A stretch of DNA of 55,000 nucleotides from Paenisporosarcina sp. FSL H8-0542 (GCF_038632915.1 NZ_CP152050.1:545001-600000); one strand, 5' to 3'. Positions 28,243-37,679 are shown, counted from the first letter of the stretch. The notes: generated from the letters alone by a model not told the origin. Numbers and translations are program-made.

Positions 28243-28755
28243 ATGGATAATAATGATATTTTAATCAGACTAAGATATGCTCTGGACATAAAAAATAAAG
28301 ATATGGTTGAGATATTTAAACTAGGTGGCATGGAATTTACAAAAGAAGAAGTGTTGCTGATTCTCACAAAATCTAAAGACGATTATTATGATGAAATTGA
28401 TTATGATGATGACGAGAATGAAGAAAATATTAAATGTGATAATGTGATGATGGAGTCATTTTTAAATGGATTTGTTACGTTTAAAAGAGGAAAACAAGAG
28501 CCGAAACCAGGGCAACCTGAAAGACCTGCAATAACCAATGAAAGAGTGAATAACCTTCTTCTGAAGAAGTTGAAAATCGCACTTGAATTAACAAGTGAGG
28601 ATATGCTCGACATATTAGAAAGCGCAGGCGTCACTGTAACAAAAGGCGAGTTAGGCGCTTTATTGAGAAAAGAAGGACACAAGAATTATAAAGAGTGCGG
28701 GGATAAATACGCCCGTAATTTCTTAAAAGGACTAGCTATTAAATATAGAGTGTAG
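28243..28755 (+). CDS. DUF1456 family protein (YehS-like)
   Basis: A 170-residue cytosolic protein with two related halves. Each begins with N-x-x-L-L/I-x-x-x-L-x-x-A-L-x-L/I (MDNNDILIRLRYALDI and NERVNNLLLKKLKIALEL) and is followed by F-x-x-x-G, the DUF1456 repeat. A very acidic linker (YYDEIDYDDDENEEN) separates them. Function unknown. The start is ATG 28243, preceded by ACAGGAGG; an in-frame codon at 28225 lies before that site. Confidence 0.9.
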   Translation: MDNNDILIRLRYALDIKNKDMVEIFKLGGMEFTKEEVLLILTKSKDDYYDEIDYDDDENEENIKCDNVMMESFLNGFVTFKRGKQEPKPGQPERPAITNERVNNLLLKKLKIALELTSEDMLDILESAGVTVTKGELGALLRKEGHKNYKECGDKYARNFLKGLAIKYRV

Positions 28756-28892
28756 GAATGGTAATAACCGAAAACGTTTATTTAGTGGATTCGAGGAAAA
28801 ATCCACCTGAATATCGATCGTCTTTTTTGTTCTGCTCGGTTTCGACTTTATAAAATAGAATGATGTCTCAATAAATTAAATCAAATTGAAAA

Positions 28893-28927
28893 AATGGCTC
28901 TTGGACAATCCAAGGCCATTTTTTTGT
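28893..28927. terminator. Terminator between DUF1456 gene and aldehyde dehydrogenase remnant
   Basis: AATGGCTCTTGGA / TCCAAGGCCATT (near-perfect) then TTTTTTTG. It serves the plus strand. Confidence 0.8.
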
Positions 28928-28932
28928 ATTTT

Positions 28933-29273
28933 TTATTCAGGAATATAAGGAAGCTCACCTGATTTAGGAACAGTCAGTACGTGTTCTTCTACATAAGCCT
29001 TGAAGGAGCCAGAACCGAACTCCCGGCCCATACCTGACTGTTTCACGCCGGCGGATATCGAAGCCGGGCAACACGAATCGCATGCTCTTCTTCGCCCCAA
29101 ACGGATGACGTTTGGACATAGCTGCTGTCATTCGCTTCGGCAATGACTTGCTCCTCGGAATCATACGGCAAGACCGGCACGACTGGACCGTACTGCTTCT
29201 CTACAACGACTGGATCCTTATAACCTGCTTCTAGAACGAGCATCGGCTGCATAAGTGTTTTATATCCTTTCAA
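28933..29273 (-). pseudogene. Aldehyde dehydrogenase C-terminal remnant
   Basis: The minus strand encodes YGPVVPVLPYDSEEQVIAEAND..., then SVWGEEEHAIRVARL, and after a frame break VKQSGMGREFGSGSFKAYVEE, then HVLTVPK to a stop at 28933. These are the C-terminal parts of an NAD(P)-dependent aldehyde dehydrogenase. The N-terminal three quarters, the catalytic Cys region and a stretch of roughly 20-25 residues between the two pieces are missing. A decayed gene with no expected function. Confidence 0.85.
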
Positions 29274-29416
29274 TAATCATAGAATCAACACAACTTACAG
29301 AAAACAGCAGCTGAAAATGCAATTTCAGCTGTTCTTGAACTACGATATAACGTTATTTATTTCTCATATTCGGATATTCTTCAGACACCGGAAAAACATC
29401 AAGCTGCTTTCATTGA

Positions 29417-29710
29417 TTAACCAGGGTATGAAGAAAGGAATTTTTCGTGACTGATGGAAAAGATACTTTGATAATTTTTAATCGCATTAATTCTGTCTAC
29501 TATACTTGGATCTTCATCTAAATACATTTTCATTTGATGGATTTCTTCTTTATTTTTTTGATAATGATCGTTAATTTTATATTTCGCATTCTCAAATAAC
29601 GTAATTATTTCTTCATTATTTTTATTAACAGGAATGAACACGTAGTATGTGTATTCTTCTCTAATTCCTAAATATTCGCCCGAAGAATCCTTAAAATATT
29701 TATATATCAT
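29417..29710 (-). CDS. Hypothetical protein
   Basis: A 97-residue soluble protein, Tyr- and charge-rich (IYKYFKDSSGEYLGIREEYTYYVF), with a long helical middle (ENAKYKINDHYQKNKEEIHQMK). AGGAG precedes the ATG at the right distance on the minus strand. No family recognised. An inverted repeat ACATAC-N5-GTATGT (29733-29749) lies upstream and might be regulatory. Confidence 0.6.
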   Translation of the reverse strand: MIYKYFKDSSGEYLGIREEYTYYVFIPVNKNNEEIITLFENAKYKINDHYQKNKEEIHQMKMYLDEDPSIVDRINAIKNYQSIFSISHEKFLSSYPG

Positions 29711-29935
29711 TTTAAATCTCCTATTTTTTTGACATACATATAGTATGTGTTTTTGGGGTGTATTTATTCATTGGAGGGGAGGGGGGTTCTAAAACTGTTG
29801 TTTGATGTTTTTCAGCCGCTACTAAGCCTCAAGACGTAGAAGTAAACACTCCCTAGGTTCATTTTGAACACTTGATGAAAAGGCTAAACTTAATGGAATG
29901 ATATAAATGATTGTGAGTAGAGAAGGGATGAACAA

Positions 29936-30670
29936 TTGGTGGATTATACGATAAAGGTTGAACAAGAACTGATAATTTGGAAGCGGAAAATGACAAGACA
30001 ATCCGGTCTCATAAGCCGAGTATCCAAGAATGCACAGACGAGAATCAATGGCCTTCTTCCAGAAAAATTTCATAAAGTGATGACTGAAAGCATAAAAAAC
30101 ATGGTGAAAGCAACGCTCGCAGGATCGAACATTACGACGAAAAAACGGTTATCAACGGAATTAAGTCTTTATGAGCGAGACGAACTATTTAAGCAAAAGC
30201 TTTCCACATTTAGAAAAACGGCGACGATTGAAGGAGCGGGAACAGGTGCTGGGGGAATACTTCTGGGAATTGCCGACTTTCCACTGCTGTTATCCATTAA
30301 AATGAAGTTTTTGTTTGAAGCTGCATCTGTGTATGGATTTGATACAACTAAACCAGAGGAACGTCTCTTTATCCTGCATATTTTTCTGTTGGCCTTTTCA
30401 AGCGAAGAAAAACGAAAAAAAACATTGAGTATTATTGAAAACTGGGAGGAACAGAAATCTTTAGTCGCAGACTTGGACTGGCGAGAATTTCAACAGGAAT
30501 ACCGTGATTACATCGATTTAGTGAAAATGTTTCAAATGCTGCCTGGTATAGGAGCGGTTGTTGGTGCATTTGCAAATTACAATCTGCTCGATCAACTCGG
30601 AGAATGCGCAATGAATTCATACAGATTACGTTTAATGCAAGATAAAGAAAAGGGAGCGGACACACGATGA
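29936..30670 (+). CDS. EcsC family protein
   Basis: A 244-residue protein with the EcsC pattern: GAGTGAGGILLGIADFPLLLSIKMKFLFEAASVYGFD, then PEERLFILHIFLLAFSS and a C-terminal LPGIGAVVGAFANYNLLDQLGECAMNSYRLR. EcsC is linked to the Ecs ABC transporter in B. subtilis, but paralogues like this stand elsewhere and their role is unknown. The start is TTG 29936 with GAAGGGATG upstream. It overlaps the DUF4097 gene by 4 bases (ATGA), so the two are translationally coupled. Confidence 0.88.
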   Translation: MVDYTIKVEQELIIWKRKMTRQSGLISRVSKNAQTRINGLLPEKFHKVMTESIKNMVKATLAGSNITTKKRLSTELSLYERDELFKQKLSTFRKTATIEGAGTGAGGILLGIADFPLLLSIKMKFLFEAASVYGFDTTKPEERLFILHIFLLAFSSEEKRKKTLSIIENWEEQKSLVADLDWREFQQEYRDYIDLVKMFQMLPGIGAVVGAFANYNLLDQLGECAMNSYRLRLMQDKEKGADTR

Positions 30671-31464
30671 TTTTCAAAAATAAACTCGTCATTTCATTAA
30701 TCCTATTGATTGTGATGGCAGGTGGCATGACGTTCATGTTCAATACAATGAGAGTGATTGCCGGGAGCGACAATAAGACAGTTCAAGAAGATTCATCATT
30801 TACAAACATTGAAGTTACAACAAACAATGCGGAAGTGATTATTGTACCGACCAAAAGCTCAGAAGCCACTGTTGAATATACAGGTGCTAATAAAAAGAAG
30901 AAATACATTTTTAATGTAGATGTAAAAGGGGATACACTTACCGTTCAACTAAAACAGAAACGTCGATTTTTATCTTTGTTCAATTTTCATACAGGTGACT
31001 TGAAACTCACTGTCAATGTGCCGGAAAAACAATATAAAGACCTCCAAGTAAAGAGTGACAATGGACGTATCATGGTAGAAAATTTACAGGTCGAGAAGGT
31101 ATTGCTTGAGACAGACAATGGCCAGATACAAGTTAAGGAAGTTGAAGCCAAAACAGTTAACGTTGAAAGCGATAATGGCAAAATTATTTTGGACCATGTC
31201 CAAGGGGAAATTAATGGCTCTACGGATAACGGGAAAATCTCCTTGATTACAAATAAGATAGAATGGCCGATTGATTTAGAAACAGACAACGGTAGCATTG
31301 AGGTTAAAACTGAATCTGAACCGAAAAATACAAGGATTGACGCTAAAACGGATAATGGATTAGTGAACATCTTTGGTGATAAAGACAACTATGTGACGTA
31401 CGGCAATGGGAAATCTTTGATTAAGTTGAGAACAGATAATGGTCCAATAACTGTAACGAAATAA
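30667..31464 (+). CDS. DUF4097 beta-solenoid membrane-anchored protein
   Basis: A 265-residue protein with one N-terminal transmembrane helix (about 7-24) and an extracytoplasmic part built of repeats. Seven (S/T)DNG turns occur at intervals of mostly 18-24 residues (SDNGRI, TDNGQI, SDNGKI, TDNGKI, TDNGSI, TDNGLV, TDNGPI), predicting a right-handed beta-helix as in DUF4097/LiaG-like proteins. Function unknown; relatives sit near envelope-stress systems. It is coupled to the EcsC gene and followed by a good terminator. Confidence 0.88.
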   Translation: MIFKNKLVISLILLIVMAGGMTFMFNTMRVIAGSDNKTVQEDSSFTNIEVTTNNAEVIIVPTKSSEATVEYTGANKKKKYIFNVDVKGDTLTVQLKQKRRFLSLFNFHTGDLKLTVNVPEKQYKDLQVKSDNGRIMVENLQVEKVLLETDNGQIQVKEVEAKTVNVESDNGKIILDHVQGEINGSTDNGKISLITNKIEWPIDLETDNGSIEVKTESEPKNTRIDAKTDNGLVNIFGDKDNYVTYGNGKSLIKLRTDNGPITVTK

Positions 31465-31495
31465 GAAGGGGTATAGTACGCCCAAGATTGCAGAG

Positions 31496-31530
31496 AACAC
31501 GAAGATCCTCAGGGATTTTCGTGTTTTATA
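31496..31530 (+). terminator. Terminator after DUF4097 gene
   Basis: AACACGAAGATCC / GGATTTTCGTGTT (one mismatch) with TCAG loop, then TTATA. Confidence 0.75.
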
Positions 31531-31582
31531 TGTCAAATATGTATTATGCAACGTTTCCTTCAAGATATCCCATAAACTTCCC

Positions 31583-31610
31583 TTGACTTCTCATTGATAA
31601 TGATTATCAT
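31583..31610 (+). promoter_or_regulatory. efe operon promoter with Fur box
   Basis: TTGACT (31583-31588), 16-base spacer, TATCAT (31605-31610). Overlapping it, TGATAATGATTATCA (31595-31609) is a perfect 7-1-7 Fur box. Binding of Fe(II)-Fur would block the -10 region, giving iron-repressed expression. Confidence 0.92.
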
Positions 31611-31647
31611 TGTTAAAGTAGATAAACAAAAAGAAAGAAGGATTATC

Positions 31648-32505
31648 ATGAAAAAAATTGTGACGTTTTTATCATTCGTGCTACTTAGCACTTCTTTAGT
31701 AGGCTGCACAGAAAAAGAAGAAGCTACGAAGCCAGAAGCGGCTTCAGAAACTGCTTCAGAAACTGTAGACTTACAAAATGAAGTTGATACATATAAAGAA
31801 TTTGCGATTGAGCAAATGGATCAATTTGTCATAGAGACAGAAAAATTTGTTGAGGCAGTAAAAGCAGGAGACATTGAAGAAGCAAAAGCACTTTACCCGC
31901 TTGCCCGTATGTACTTTGAGCGCTCGGAACCAATTGCTGAAAGCTTCGGAGATTTAGATCCTCGTATCGATGCTCGCCTGGCAGACCTTGAAGAAGAAGG
32001 TAAAGGCAAAGAAGATTGGACTGGTTACCATAAAATCGAATACGGCCTTTGGGTAGAAAACACAACAGAAGGTTACGCAGAAACAGCTGATCAATTATTA
32101 GCAGACGCAAAAGAATTGCGTGCACGTGTTGAGACAGTAGAAGTAACACCAGACTTGATGATGACCGGGGCAGTGGATCTTTTAAATGAAGTATCGACTT
32201 CTAAAATTACAGGGGAAGAAGAAATTTTCTCTCACACCGATTTATATGATTTCAAAGCAAACATTGAAGGTGCGGAAGAAATTTTCCACATCCTAGAGTC
32301 AAAAATCGAAGCAAAAGATGAAAAATTAGCGACGAACTTGCAAGCAAAATTTGATGCAGTAAATGAACTATTGGCAAATTACGAAACAGGCGACAATGGG
32401 TTTGTTTCATATGAAGAGTTGACTTCAGAGGATACAAAATTGTTATCAGACGCTGTTAACCAACTAGGCGAACCGCTTAGTCAAATGGGCATAATAATGG
32501 AGTGA
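31648..32505 (+). CDS. efeO: Iron-uptake lipoprotein EfeO
   Basis: A 285-residue lipoprotein. The signal peptide ends in the lipobox L-V-G-C, then a Glu/Ala-rich linker and an all-helical EfeO/imelysin-like domain (ARMYFERSEPIAESFGDLDPRIDAR, then GYHKIEYGLW, the family's H-x-x-E motif). It presents iron to the EfeU permease. The ATG at 31648 has AAGAAGG upstream; the upstream frame is leader and Fur box. First gene of an efeO-efeB-efeU operon; the classical order is U-O-B. Confidence 0.93.
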   Translation: MKKIVTFLSFVLLSTSLVGCTEKEEATKPEAASETASETVDLQNEVDTYKEFAIEQMDQFVIETEKFVEAVKAGDIEEAKALYPLARMYFERSEPIAESFGDLDPRIDARLADLEEEGKGKEDWTGYHKIEYGLWVENTTEGYAETADQLLADAKELRARVETVEVTPDLMMTGAVDLLNEVSTSKITGEEEIFSHTDLYDFKANIEGAEEIFHILESKIEAKDEKLATNLQAKFDAVNELLANYETGDNGFVSYEELTSEDTKLLSDAVNQLGEPLSQMGIIME

Positions 32506-32510
32506 GTAAA

Positions 32511-33785
32511 ATGACCTCAAACGATGAAAAGTGGTTGGAGAAGAAAATTTCAAGACGTGATATGTTGAAAATTGCAGGGGCAAGTGCAGCTGGAGCGGCT
32601 GTCTTTGCTTCTGGAATGGGGAACGTGGCGAAAGCACTCGGCTTTGAAATATTTGAAGACGACTCGACCGCGACAAATAAGATTTCATTTTACGGGAAGC
32701 ATCAGTCGGGTATTACGACAGATGCACCATCCCACGTTTACTTTGCTTCGTTGAATGTGCTTGTTCAATCACAAAGCGAATTGCAGGAATTGTTTAAGAT
32801 GTGGACTCCATTAGCAGTACGTTTAATGAACGGGGAGCAGCTCGAGGAGCTTTCTAAAGGTGGATTTACGCCACCTAAAGATACCGGAGAGTCAAAAGGA
32901 TTGGATGCTTCTAATCTGACATTAACGTTCGGAGTAGGGCCATCATTATTCAATAACCAGAAGCTAGGTCTAGGTTTGAAACGTCCGGCTGAACTGAAAG
33001 AATTGCCACATTTCCCTAAAGATCAAATCGATGAAAAATACGCAGGTGGAGACATATGTATTCAGGCTTGTGCCGATGACCCACAAGTGGCTTTCCATGC
33101 AGTTCGTAATTTAGTGCGTGCAGCGTCAGGAAGAGTCTCGTTGCAATGGACGCAAACTGGATTCACTTCAACGCCTAAGCGAAAAAACAAAAAAGAAACG
33201 CCTCGAAATTTATTTGCATTTAAAGACGGCACGGTTAACCCAAGCCCGAAAAGTGCTTCTGACATGAAGGAAGTCGTTTGGGTTCAGCCGAATGAATCGA
33301 AAAGCTGGATGACAAATGGAACCTATTTAGTCGTGCGGAAAATCCAAATGCATTTAGAGACATGGGATCGAACTTCTCTTCAAGGACAAGAGGCAACTTT
33401 TGGCAGACATCGCGATAGTGGTGCACCACTCGGGAGCAAGAAGGAATTTGATGAAGTGGATTTAAATGCAAAGGATGAAAAAGGAAATCCTCACATTCCC
33501 GCTAATTCACATATGGCGCTTGCTCGTAAAGTGAAGGATCGAATTATGAGAAGAGGTTTCTCCTACTCAAGTGGCTTGATTGATGAAACAGGAGCGTATG
33601 ACGCGGGCTTGTTATTCATTTCATTCCAAAAAAATCCTAAACAGTTTATTAACATTCAAAGCGCATTGGGACGTGATGATATGCTAAACGAATATATTAC
33701 CCATCGAGGTAGCGGTGTCTTTGCTTGCTTCCCAGGTATACAAAAAGGGAGCTATATCGGTGAGCAACTTTTTAACATTCTTTAA
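32511..33785 (+). CDS. efeB: Deferrochelatase/peroxidase EfeB (DyP type)
   Basis: A 424-residue haem peroxidase of the DyP family, exported by Tat. The N-terminus has SRRDMLKIAGASAAGAAVFAS, a twin-arginine signal. The DyP motif is LFAFKDGTVNPSP (G-x-x-D-G region), followed by VRKIQMHLETWDRTSLQGQE, then ATFGRHRDSGAP and a C-terminal FQKNPKQFINIQ. It oxidises ferrous iron at the cell surface for EfeU uptake; release of iron from haem has also been proposed. ATG 32511 is chosen (GGAGTG upstream), not GTG 32502. Its 3' end overlaps efeU by 26 bases. Confidence 0.94.
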   Translation: MTSNDEKWLEKKISRRDMLKIAGASAAGAAVFASGMGNVAKALGFEIFEDDSTATNKISFYGKHQSGITTDAPSHVYFASLNVLVQSQSELQELFKMWTPLAVRLMNGEQLEELSKGGFTPPKDTGESKGLDASNLTLTFGVGPSLFNNQKLGLGLKRPAELKELPHFPKDQIDEKYAGGDICIQACADDPQVAFHAVRNLVRAASGRVSLQWTQTGFTSTPKRKNKKETPRNLFAFKDGTVNPSPKSASDMKEVVWVQPNESKSWMTNGTYLVVRKIQMHLETWDRTSLQGQEATFGRHRDSGAPLGSKKEFDEVDLNAKDEKGNPHIPANSHMALARKVKDRIMRRGFSYSSGLIDETGAYDAGLLFISFQKNPKQFINIQSALGRDDMLNEYITHRGSGVFACFPGIQKGSYIGEQLFNIL

Positions 33786-35514
33786 GATACTTAGTCTAGT
33801 AACTATGTTGCTCGTTGTTCCTTCTCAAAACAACGTCTCTGCTGCACAGTCTTTTGGCCATTTATATATCGCTATTACTGATGCCATTATGAGCACAAAA
33901 AATGACGATGACGCAAAAGCTACTGAAGCGATTGAGACTTTTCAAACGGATTGGAAGCAACTGAACATTACAGAAGGGGAAGAATCCGCGGATGTAAATG
34001 AAGCGCTAGAAAAAGCTTCGAGTGCAACAACCAGCGAGAAACGATTGTCCGCATTGACGGATTTATCAAAAGCCCTGACAGCTTATGAGAAATCTGAAAA
34101 TCCAGTAGATGAAAAAGCCAATCGTGAGGCCTTTCTGAAGGCAGTAGAGCCTTCTCTTAACGATTTGAAAACAGCAATCGATTCTAGCGATAAAGATGAA
34201 ATCCAAGAGGCTTATTCCATCTTCCTGAAAAAATGGACGAAAAACGAGCGGGTTGTTCGCGAACAGAATATCGCAGCATACGGACAAATTGAAACACAAA
34301 TGTCATTCATGCGAATTTCTTTAGCTGGTGACGAGCTCGATGTCACTAAGTTAAAGGAACAAGTTGAATCGTTGAATCAAACGATTCAGGACTTTGTTGC
34401 AGGAAAAGTGAAGAATGCGGAAGTCTCGGGAAACTATTCGCTGACGACGCTGACAGGTTTGTTGGATGAGAGTAAAGCATCTATTGAAGAAGGAAACTAC
34501 AATCAGGCAGCCGAATCGTTGAAAAAATTCATCACAATTTGGCCAGGTGTTGAAGGAGAAATCCGTACGAAAAATGCCAGGTTGTATAGCGAAATTGAAT
34601 CTGGTATACCTCTTCTTGTGAGTGATTTATTGCGTGACGATGTGGAAGCATCTGCAATTACGGGTAAATTAGATTCCTTTAAGCAGCAAATAGATTTCAT
34701 TCAACAAGACACGACGTATAGTTTTTGGGACTCAGCCCTAATTTTGCTTCGTGAAGGATTGGAAGCATTATTGATTATTTCGGCACTCATAGCTTTCTTG
34801 AAAAAAGCAGGTCAACAAGATATGCAGCGTTATATTTATGTTGGAGCGGGCACTGGAATCAGTGTGAGTGTTATCGCAGCTATATTGATGTCCACGTTGT
34901 TTCAGTCGGGAACAATTGGAACAAGCCGTGAAGTAATGGAAGGCTATGTCGGGATAGCGGCTGCAGTTATGATGCTGGGAGTTGGCATTTGGCTGCATAG
35001 CAAATCTACCGTCACATCATGGAACCGTTACATTTCAAAACAAATGACACACGCATTGTCGATGCAAAGTGTATGGTCGATGACATTTTTAAGTTTCCTG
35101 ACGGTATTCAGAGAAGGTGCTGAAACTGTTGTGTTTTATATGGGAATTGCCCCGAAAATGTCGACGTTTGATTTCATATTGGGGATTGTCCTTGCGATTT
35201 TGATTTTAGTTGCGACAGCATTCTTTTTTGCGAGAGCCAGCAAAAAGATTCCTCTGCATTTGTTCTTTGGTGTAGCTACTGTATTCATTTACCTATTGGC
35301 CTTTAAAATTATCGGTGCAAGTTTACACACGTTGCAATTGACGAATGTCTTACCGACACATATTATTTCTAATTTACCAGTTATAAATTTCATCGGCTTC
35401 TATCCATCAGTTGAAACGTTGACTGGTCAGGTAATTTTGCTGATTCTAATCGCAGGCACGATTATATATAAGAAAATGGCATCAACTGTAAGCAATACAA
35501 GTTTACAGAGTTAG
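33760..35514 (+). CDS. efeU: Iron permease EfeU (FTR1 family) with long extracytoplasmic N-domain
   Basis: A 584-residue membrane protein. A signal peptide (to about SAA, residue 28) is followed by about 290 mostly helical extracytoplasmic residues, then an FTR1 permease domain of seven helices. Two iron-binding REXXE motifs are visible: LREGLEALLIISALIAF and FREGAETVVFYMG. It imports iron oxidised by EfeB. The start is GTG 33760, with AAAAGGGAG 7 bases upstream; this lies inside efeB. Last gene of the operon, followed by a terminator. Confidence 0.92.
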   Translation: MSNFLTFFKILSLVTMLLVVPSQNNVSAAQSFGHLYIAITDAIMSTKNDDDAKATEAIETFQTDWKQLNITEGEESADVNEALEKASSATTSEKRLSALTDLSKALTAYEKSENPVDEKANREAFLKAVEPSLNDLKTAIDSSDKDEIQEAYSIFLKKWTKNERVVREQNIAAYGQIETQMSFMRISLAGDELDVTKLKEQVESLNQTIQDFVAGKVKNAEVSGNYSLTTLTGLLDESKASIEEGNYNQAAESLKKFITIWPGVEGEIRTKNARLYSEIESGIPLLVSDLLRDDVEASAITGKLDSFKQQIDFIQQDTTYSFWDSALILLREGLEALLIISALIAFLKKAGQQDMQRYIYVGAGTGISVSVIAAILMSTLFQSGTIGTSREVMEGYVGIAAAVMMLGVGIWLHSKSTVTSWNRYISKQMTHALSMQSVWSMTFLSFLTVFREGAETVVFYMGIAPKMSTFDFILGIVLAILILVATAFFFARASKKIPLHLFFGVATVFIYLLAFKIIGASLHTLQLTNVLPTHIISNLPVINFIGFYPSVETLTGQVILLILIAGTIIYKKMASTVSNTSLQS

Positions 35515-35520
35515 CCAGAA

Positions 35521-35557
35521 AACACGAAATCCTATCAAGGGTTTCGTGTGTTTTTTT
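35521..35557 (+). terminator. Terminator of the efe operon
   Basis: AACACGAAATCC / GGGTTTCGTGTG near-perfect stem with a TATCAA loop, then TTTTTTTGG. Confidence 0.85.
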
Positions 35558-35620
35558 GGCGAAAATGGGTATACAATTAGAATGAGAAAATATTCAACTT
35601 AATTAGGAGGAGAATGAACA

Positions 35621-35887
35621 ATGGAAAAAATTGAAGTTGGCGATATTTTCACCTTAATGGATGAAAACGATCAAGAGCAAGAAATTGAAGTATTAGGAAC
35701 TTTAACTTTAGATGATGTGGAATATGCTGCAGTTGCTTTTGCCGATGAAATCGATGAAGATTCTGAAGGGGATATTGATGTTTTCTTTTTAAGAGTGGAA
35801 GATGATGAGCAATTGTCCCTGATTGAAAGTGATGAAGAATTTGATCGTGTGTCCGCTGCGTTCAAAGATTATGAAGAAGAAGAGTAA
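35621..35887 (+). CDS. DUF1292 family protein
   Basis: An 88-residue, extremely acidic protein (IDEDSEGDIDVFFLRVEDDE, ending DYEEEE) with the DUF1292 core FTLMDENDQEQEIEVLGTLTLDDVEYAAV. Function unknown; widespread in Bacillota. AGGAGGAG precedes the ATG. Own terminator at 35938. Confidence 0.92.
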   Translation: MEKIEVGDIFTLMDENDQEQEIEVLGTLTLDDVEYAAVAFADEIDEDSEGDIDVFFLRVEDDEQLSLIESDEEFDRVSAAFKDYEEEE

Positions 35888-35937
35888 AAAGAAAATCGGT
35901 TAGACTTGTGATAGAAATAATATAATTTGTGAATTAC

Positions 35938-35982
35938 AAAAGACCTTCCGTATGTTCAAAAACTTACAGAAGGTCTTTTTCT
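35938..35982 (+). terminator. Terminator of the DUF1292 gene
   Basis: AAAGACCTTCC / GAAGGTCTTT with a long loop, then TTTTCTAAT. Confidence 0.8.
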
Positions 35983-36105
35983 AATTTCTTAGTTAAATCA
36001 TGAAATTAATGCCCTAATATCCTGTTCCTTCTTAATAGAATTGAATATATATATGAAAACGGACATTCAAGTAAAATACTTTTGAAGAAAGGTTAATGTT
36101 AATGT

Positions 36106-37461
36106 ATGAGTTTGGAAATTGTAATGACGGTTTTTGTGTTTCTAATGACCATGTTAGTCATATTCTGGAGACCTAATGGAATGAATGAAGCTTGGCCTGC
36201 ATCGGTTGGGGCCGCAATTATATTACTACTCGGCATCGTATCACGTGAAGATATCTTGGATATTATTAGTAAAATCGGTGGAGCCTCAATTACCATAATG
36301 GCAACGATTGTCATGGCAGTCATATTGGAAAGTTTCGGTTTTTTCCACTGGTCAGCTGCAAGACTTGTCAGTTTATCAAAAGGATCAGGTCCTCGTTTAT
36401 ATTGGAATATTCAATTGTTATGCTTTTTAATGACCCTCTTATTTAATAATGATGGAAGCATCTTAATAACAACCCCTATTTTAATTCTCCTGCTAAAAAA
36501 TCTTAGGCTTAAACCTCATCAACAAATACCATATCTATTAAGTGGAGCTCTCATTGCAACTGCATCCAGTGCTCCCATTGGTGTAAGTAATATTGTGAAC
36601 TTGATCGCCTTAAAGATCGTTCATATGAGCCTTTATATGCACACAGCCATGATGTTTGTCCCGGCGACGTTGGGATTATTGTTTATGTCATGTTTGATGT
36701 ATTTGGTTGTTAGAAATAAATTGCCAAAAAAATTACCTCACTCTGCAAATGAAATAGAGGAAAGTTTTTTTACTAAACAATTTCATCCATTAAAAACAGG
36801 TGTTAATGTAGAAACAAAGCGACAACGTACTAAATTTATGCTGAAAATATTACTTTTTGTTTTTGTCATACGTTGTCTGTTATTTGTAGCATCTTATGTT
36901 TCTGTTCCGATTGAACTAGTTGCAGTACTCGGCTCGCTTGTATTGCTGATTTGGAGATGGTATCACTTACGAACAAATCCTATTGATATCTTGAAAAAAA
37001 CCCCCTGGCATATTCTCATCTTCGCTTTTTCTATGTATGTAATTATTTATGGTTTGCACAATATAGGTTTAACTGAGTTGCTCGTTCAAATTTGCGAACC
37101 TATTGTAAACCAAGGACTATTTCAAGCGAGCTTTATTATGGGAGGATTAGTTTCTATTCTTTCTAACGTTTTTAATAATCATCCTGCATTAATGATTGGT
37201 ACCATAACACTAACTGAAATGGGACTTGAACCCATTACTCTTAAGACTATTTATCTCGCAAACATTATTGGAAGTGATATGGGATCATTGTTATTACCTA
37301 TAGGAACACTTGCCTCTCTTATATGGATGAATATTCTCAGAGCAAATAAGTTAAATGTAACATGGAAGGACTATTTAAGTTTATCTTTGATGGTTGTGCC
37401 ACCAACAACGATTGTCACTTTATTATTATTATTCTACTGGGTACAATTGGTATTTGCATAA
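36106..37461 (+). CDS. ArsB-like ion transporter
   Basis: A 451-residue polytopic membrane protein of about eleven helices. Its features match the ArsB/ion-transporter superfamily: SREDILDIISKIGGASITIMAT, then LLFNNDGSILITTPILILLL (compare the N-N-D-A/G motif), ATASSAPIGVSNIVNLIAL and a second-half NNHPALMIGTI with NIIGSDMGSLLLPIGTLASLIW. It could extrude arsenite or transport another anion. No arsR or arsC is adjacent, so an arsenic role is not established. Resembles B. subtilis YdfA. AAAGG lies somewhat far upstream of the ATG. Confidence 0.82.
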   Translation: MSLEIVMTVFVFLMTMLVIFWRPNGMNEAWPASVGAAIILLLGIVSREDILDIISKIGGASITIMATIVMAVILESFGFFHWSAARLVSLSKGSGPRLYWNIQLLCFLMTLLFNNDGSILITTPILILLLKNLRLKPHQQIPYLLSGALIATASSAPIGVSNIVNLIALKIVHMSLYMHTAMMFVPATLGLLFMSCLMYLVVRNKLPKKLPHSANEIEESFFTKQFHPLKTGVNVETKRQRTKFMLKILLFVFVIRCLLFVASYVSVPIELVAVLGSLVLLIWRWYHLRTNPIDILKKTPWHILIFAFSMYVIIYGLHNIGLTELLVQICEPIVNQGLFQASFIMGGLVSILSNVFNNHPALMIGTITLTEMGLEPITLKTIYLANIIGSDMGSLLLPIGTLASLIWMNILRANKLNVTWKDYLSLSLMVVPPTTIVTLLLLFYWVQLVFA

Positions 37462-37473
37462 AATACGATGTAG

Positions 37474-37516
37474 CCCCTAATAAAGTGACCCAGGAACAAT
37501 TCCGAGGTCACTTATT
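37474..37516. other. Hairpin after the ArsB-like gene
   Basis: CTAATAAAGTGACC and GGTCACTTATTAG form a stem of about 13 bp with a 15-base loop and no T run, so it is a weak terminator candidate. The following 37517-37679 shows no gene. Confidence 0.45.
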
Positions 37517-37679
37517 AGCTGTCTAGGTAGCAGGACCTTTCATAAAACTGTTCAGTTTATGGATGTATTCTTTTTTATTTCTTGAATTTGCAATTCAGAA
37601 TTGGATCAATAAAGTAATTTAGAAAATTAACCAAGGGTAATAGGGGGATTTTAGATGTGGAAGAATTGAATGGAACATT

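Noticed and set aside
36106-37461. Arsenic resistance operon
   Set aside because: The transporter is ArsB-like, but arsR, arsC and arsA are absent around it.
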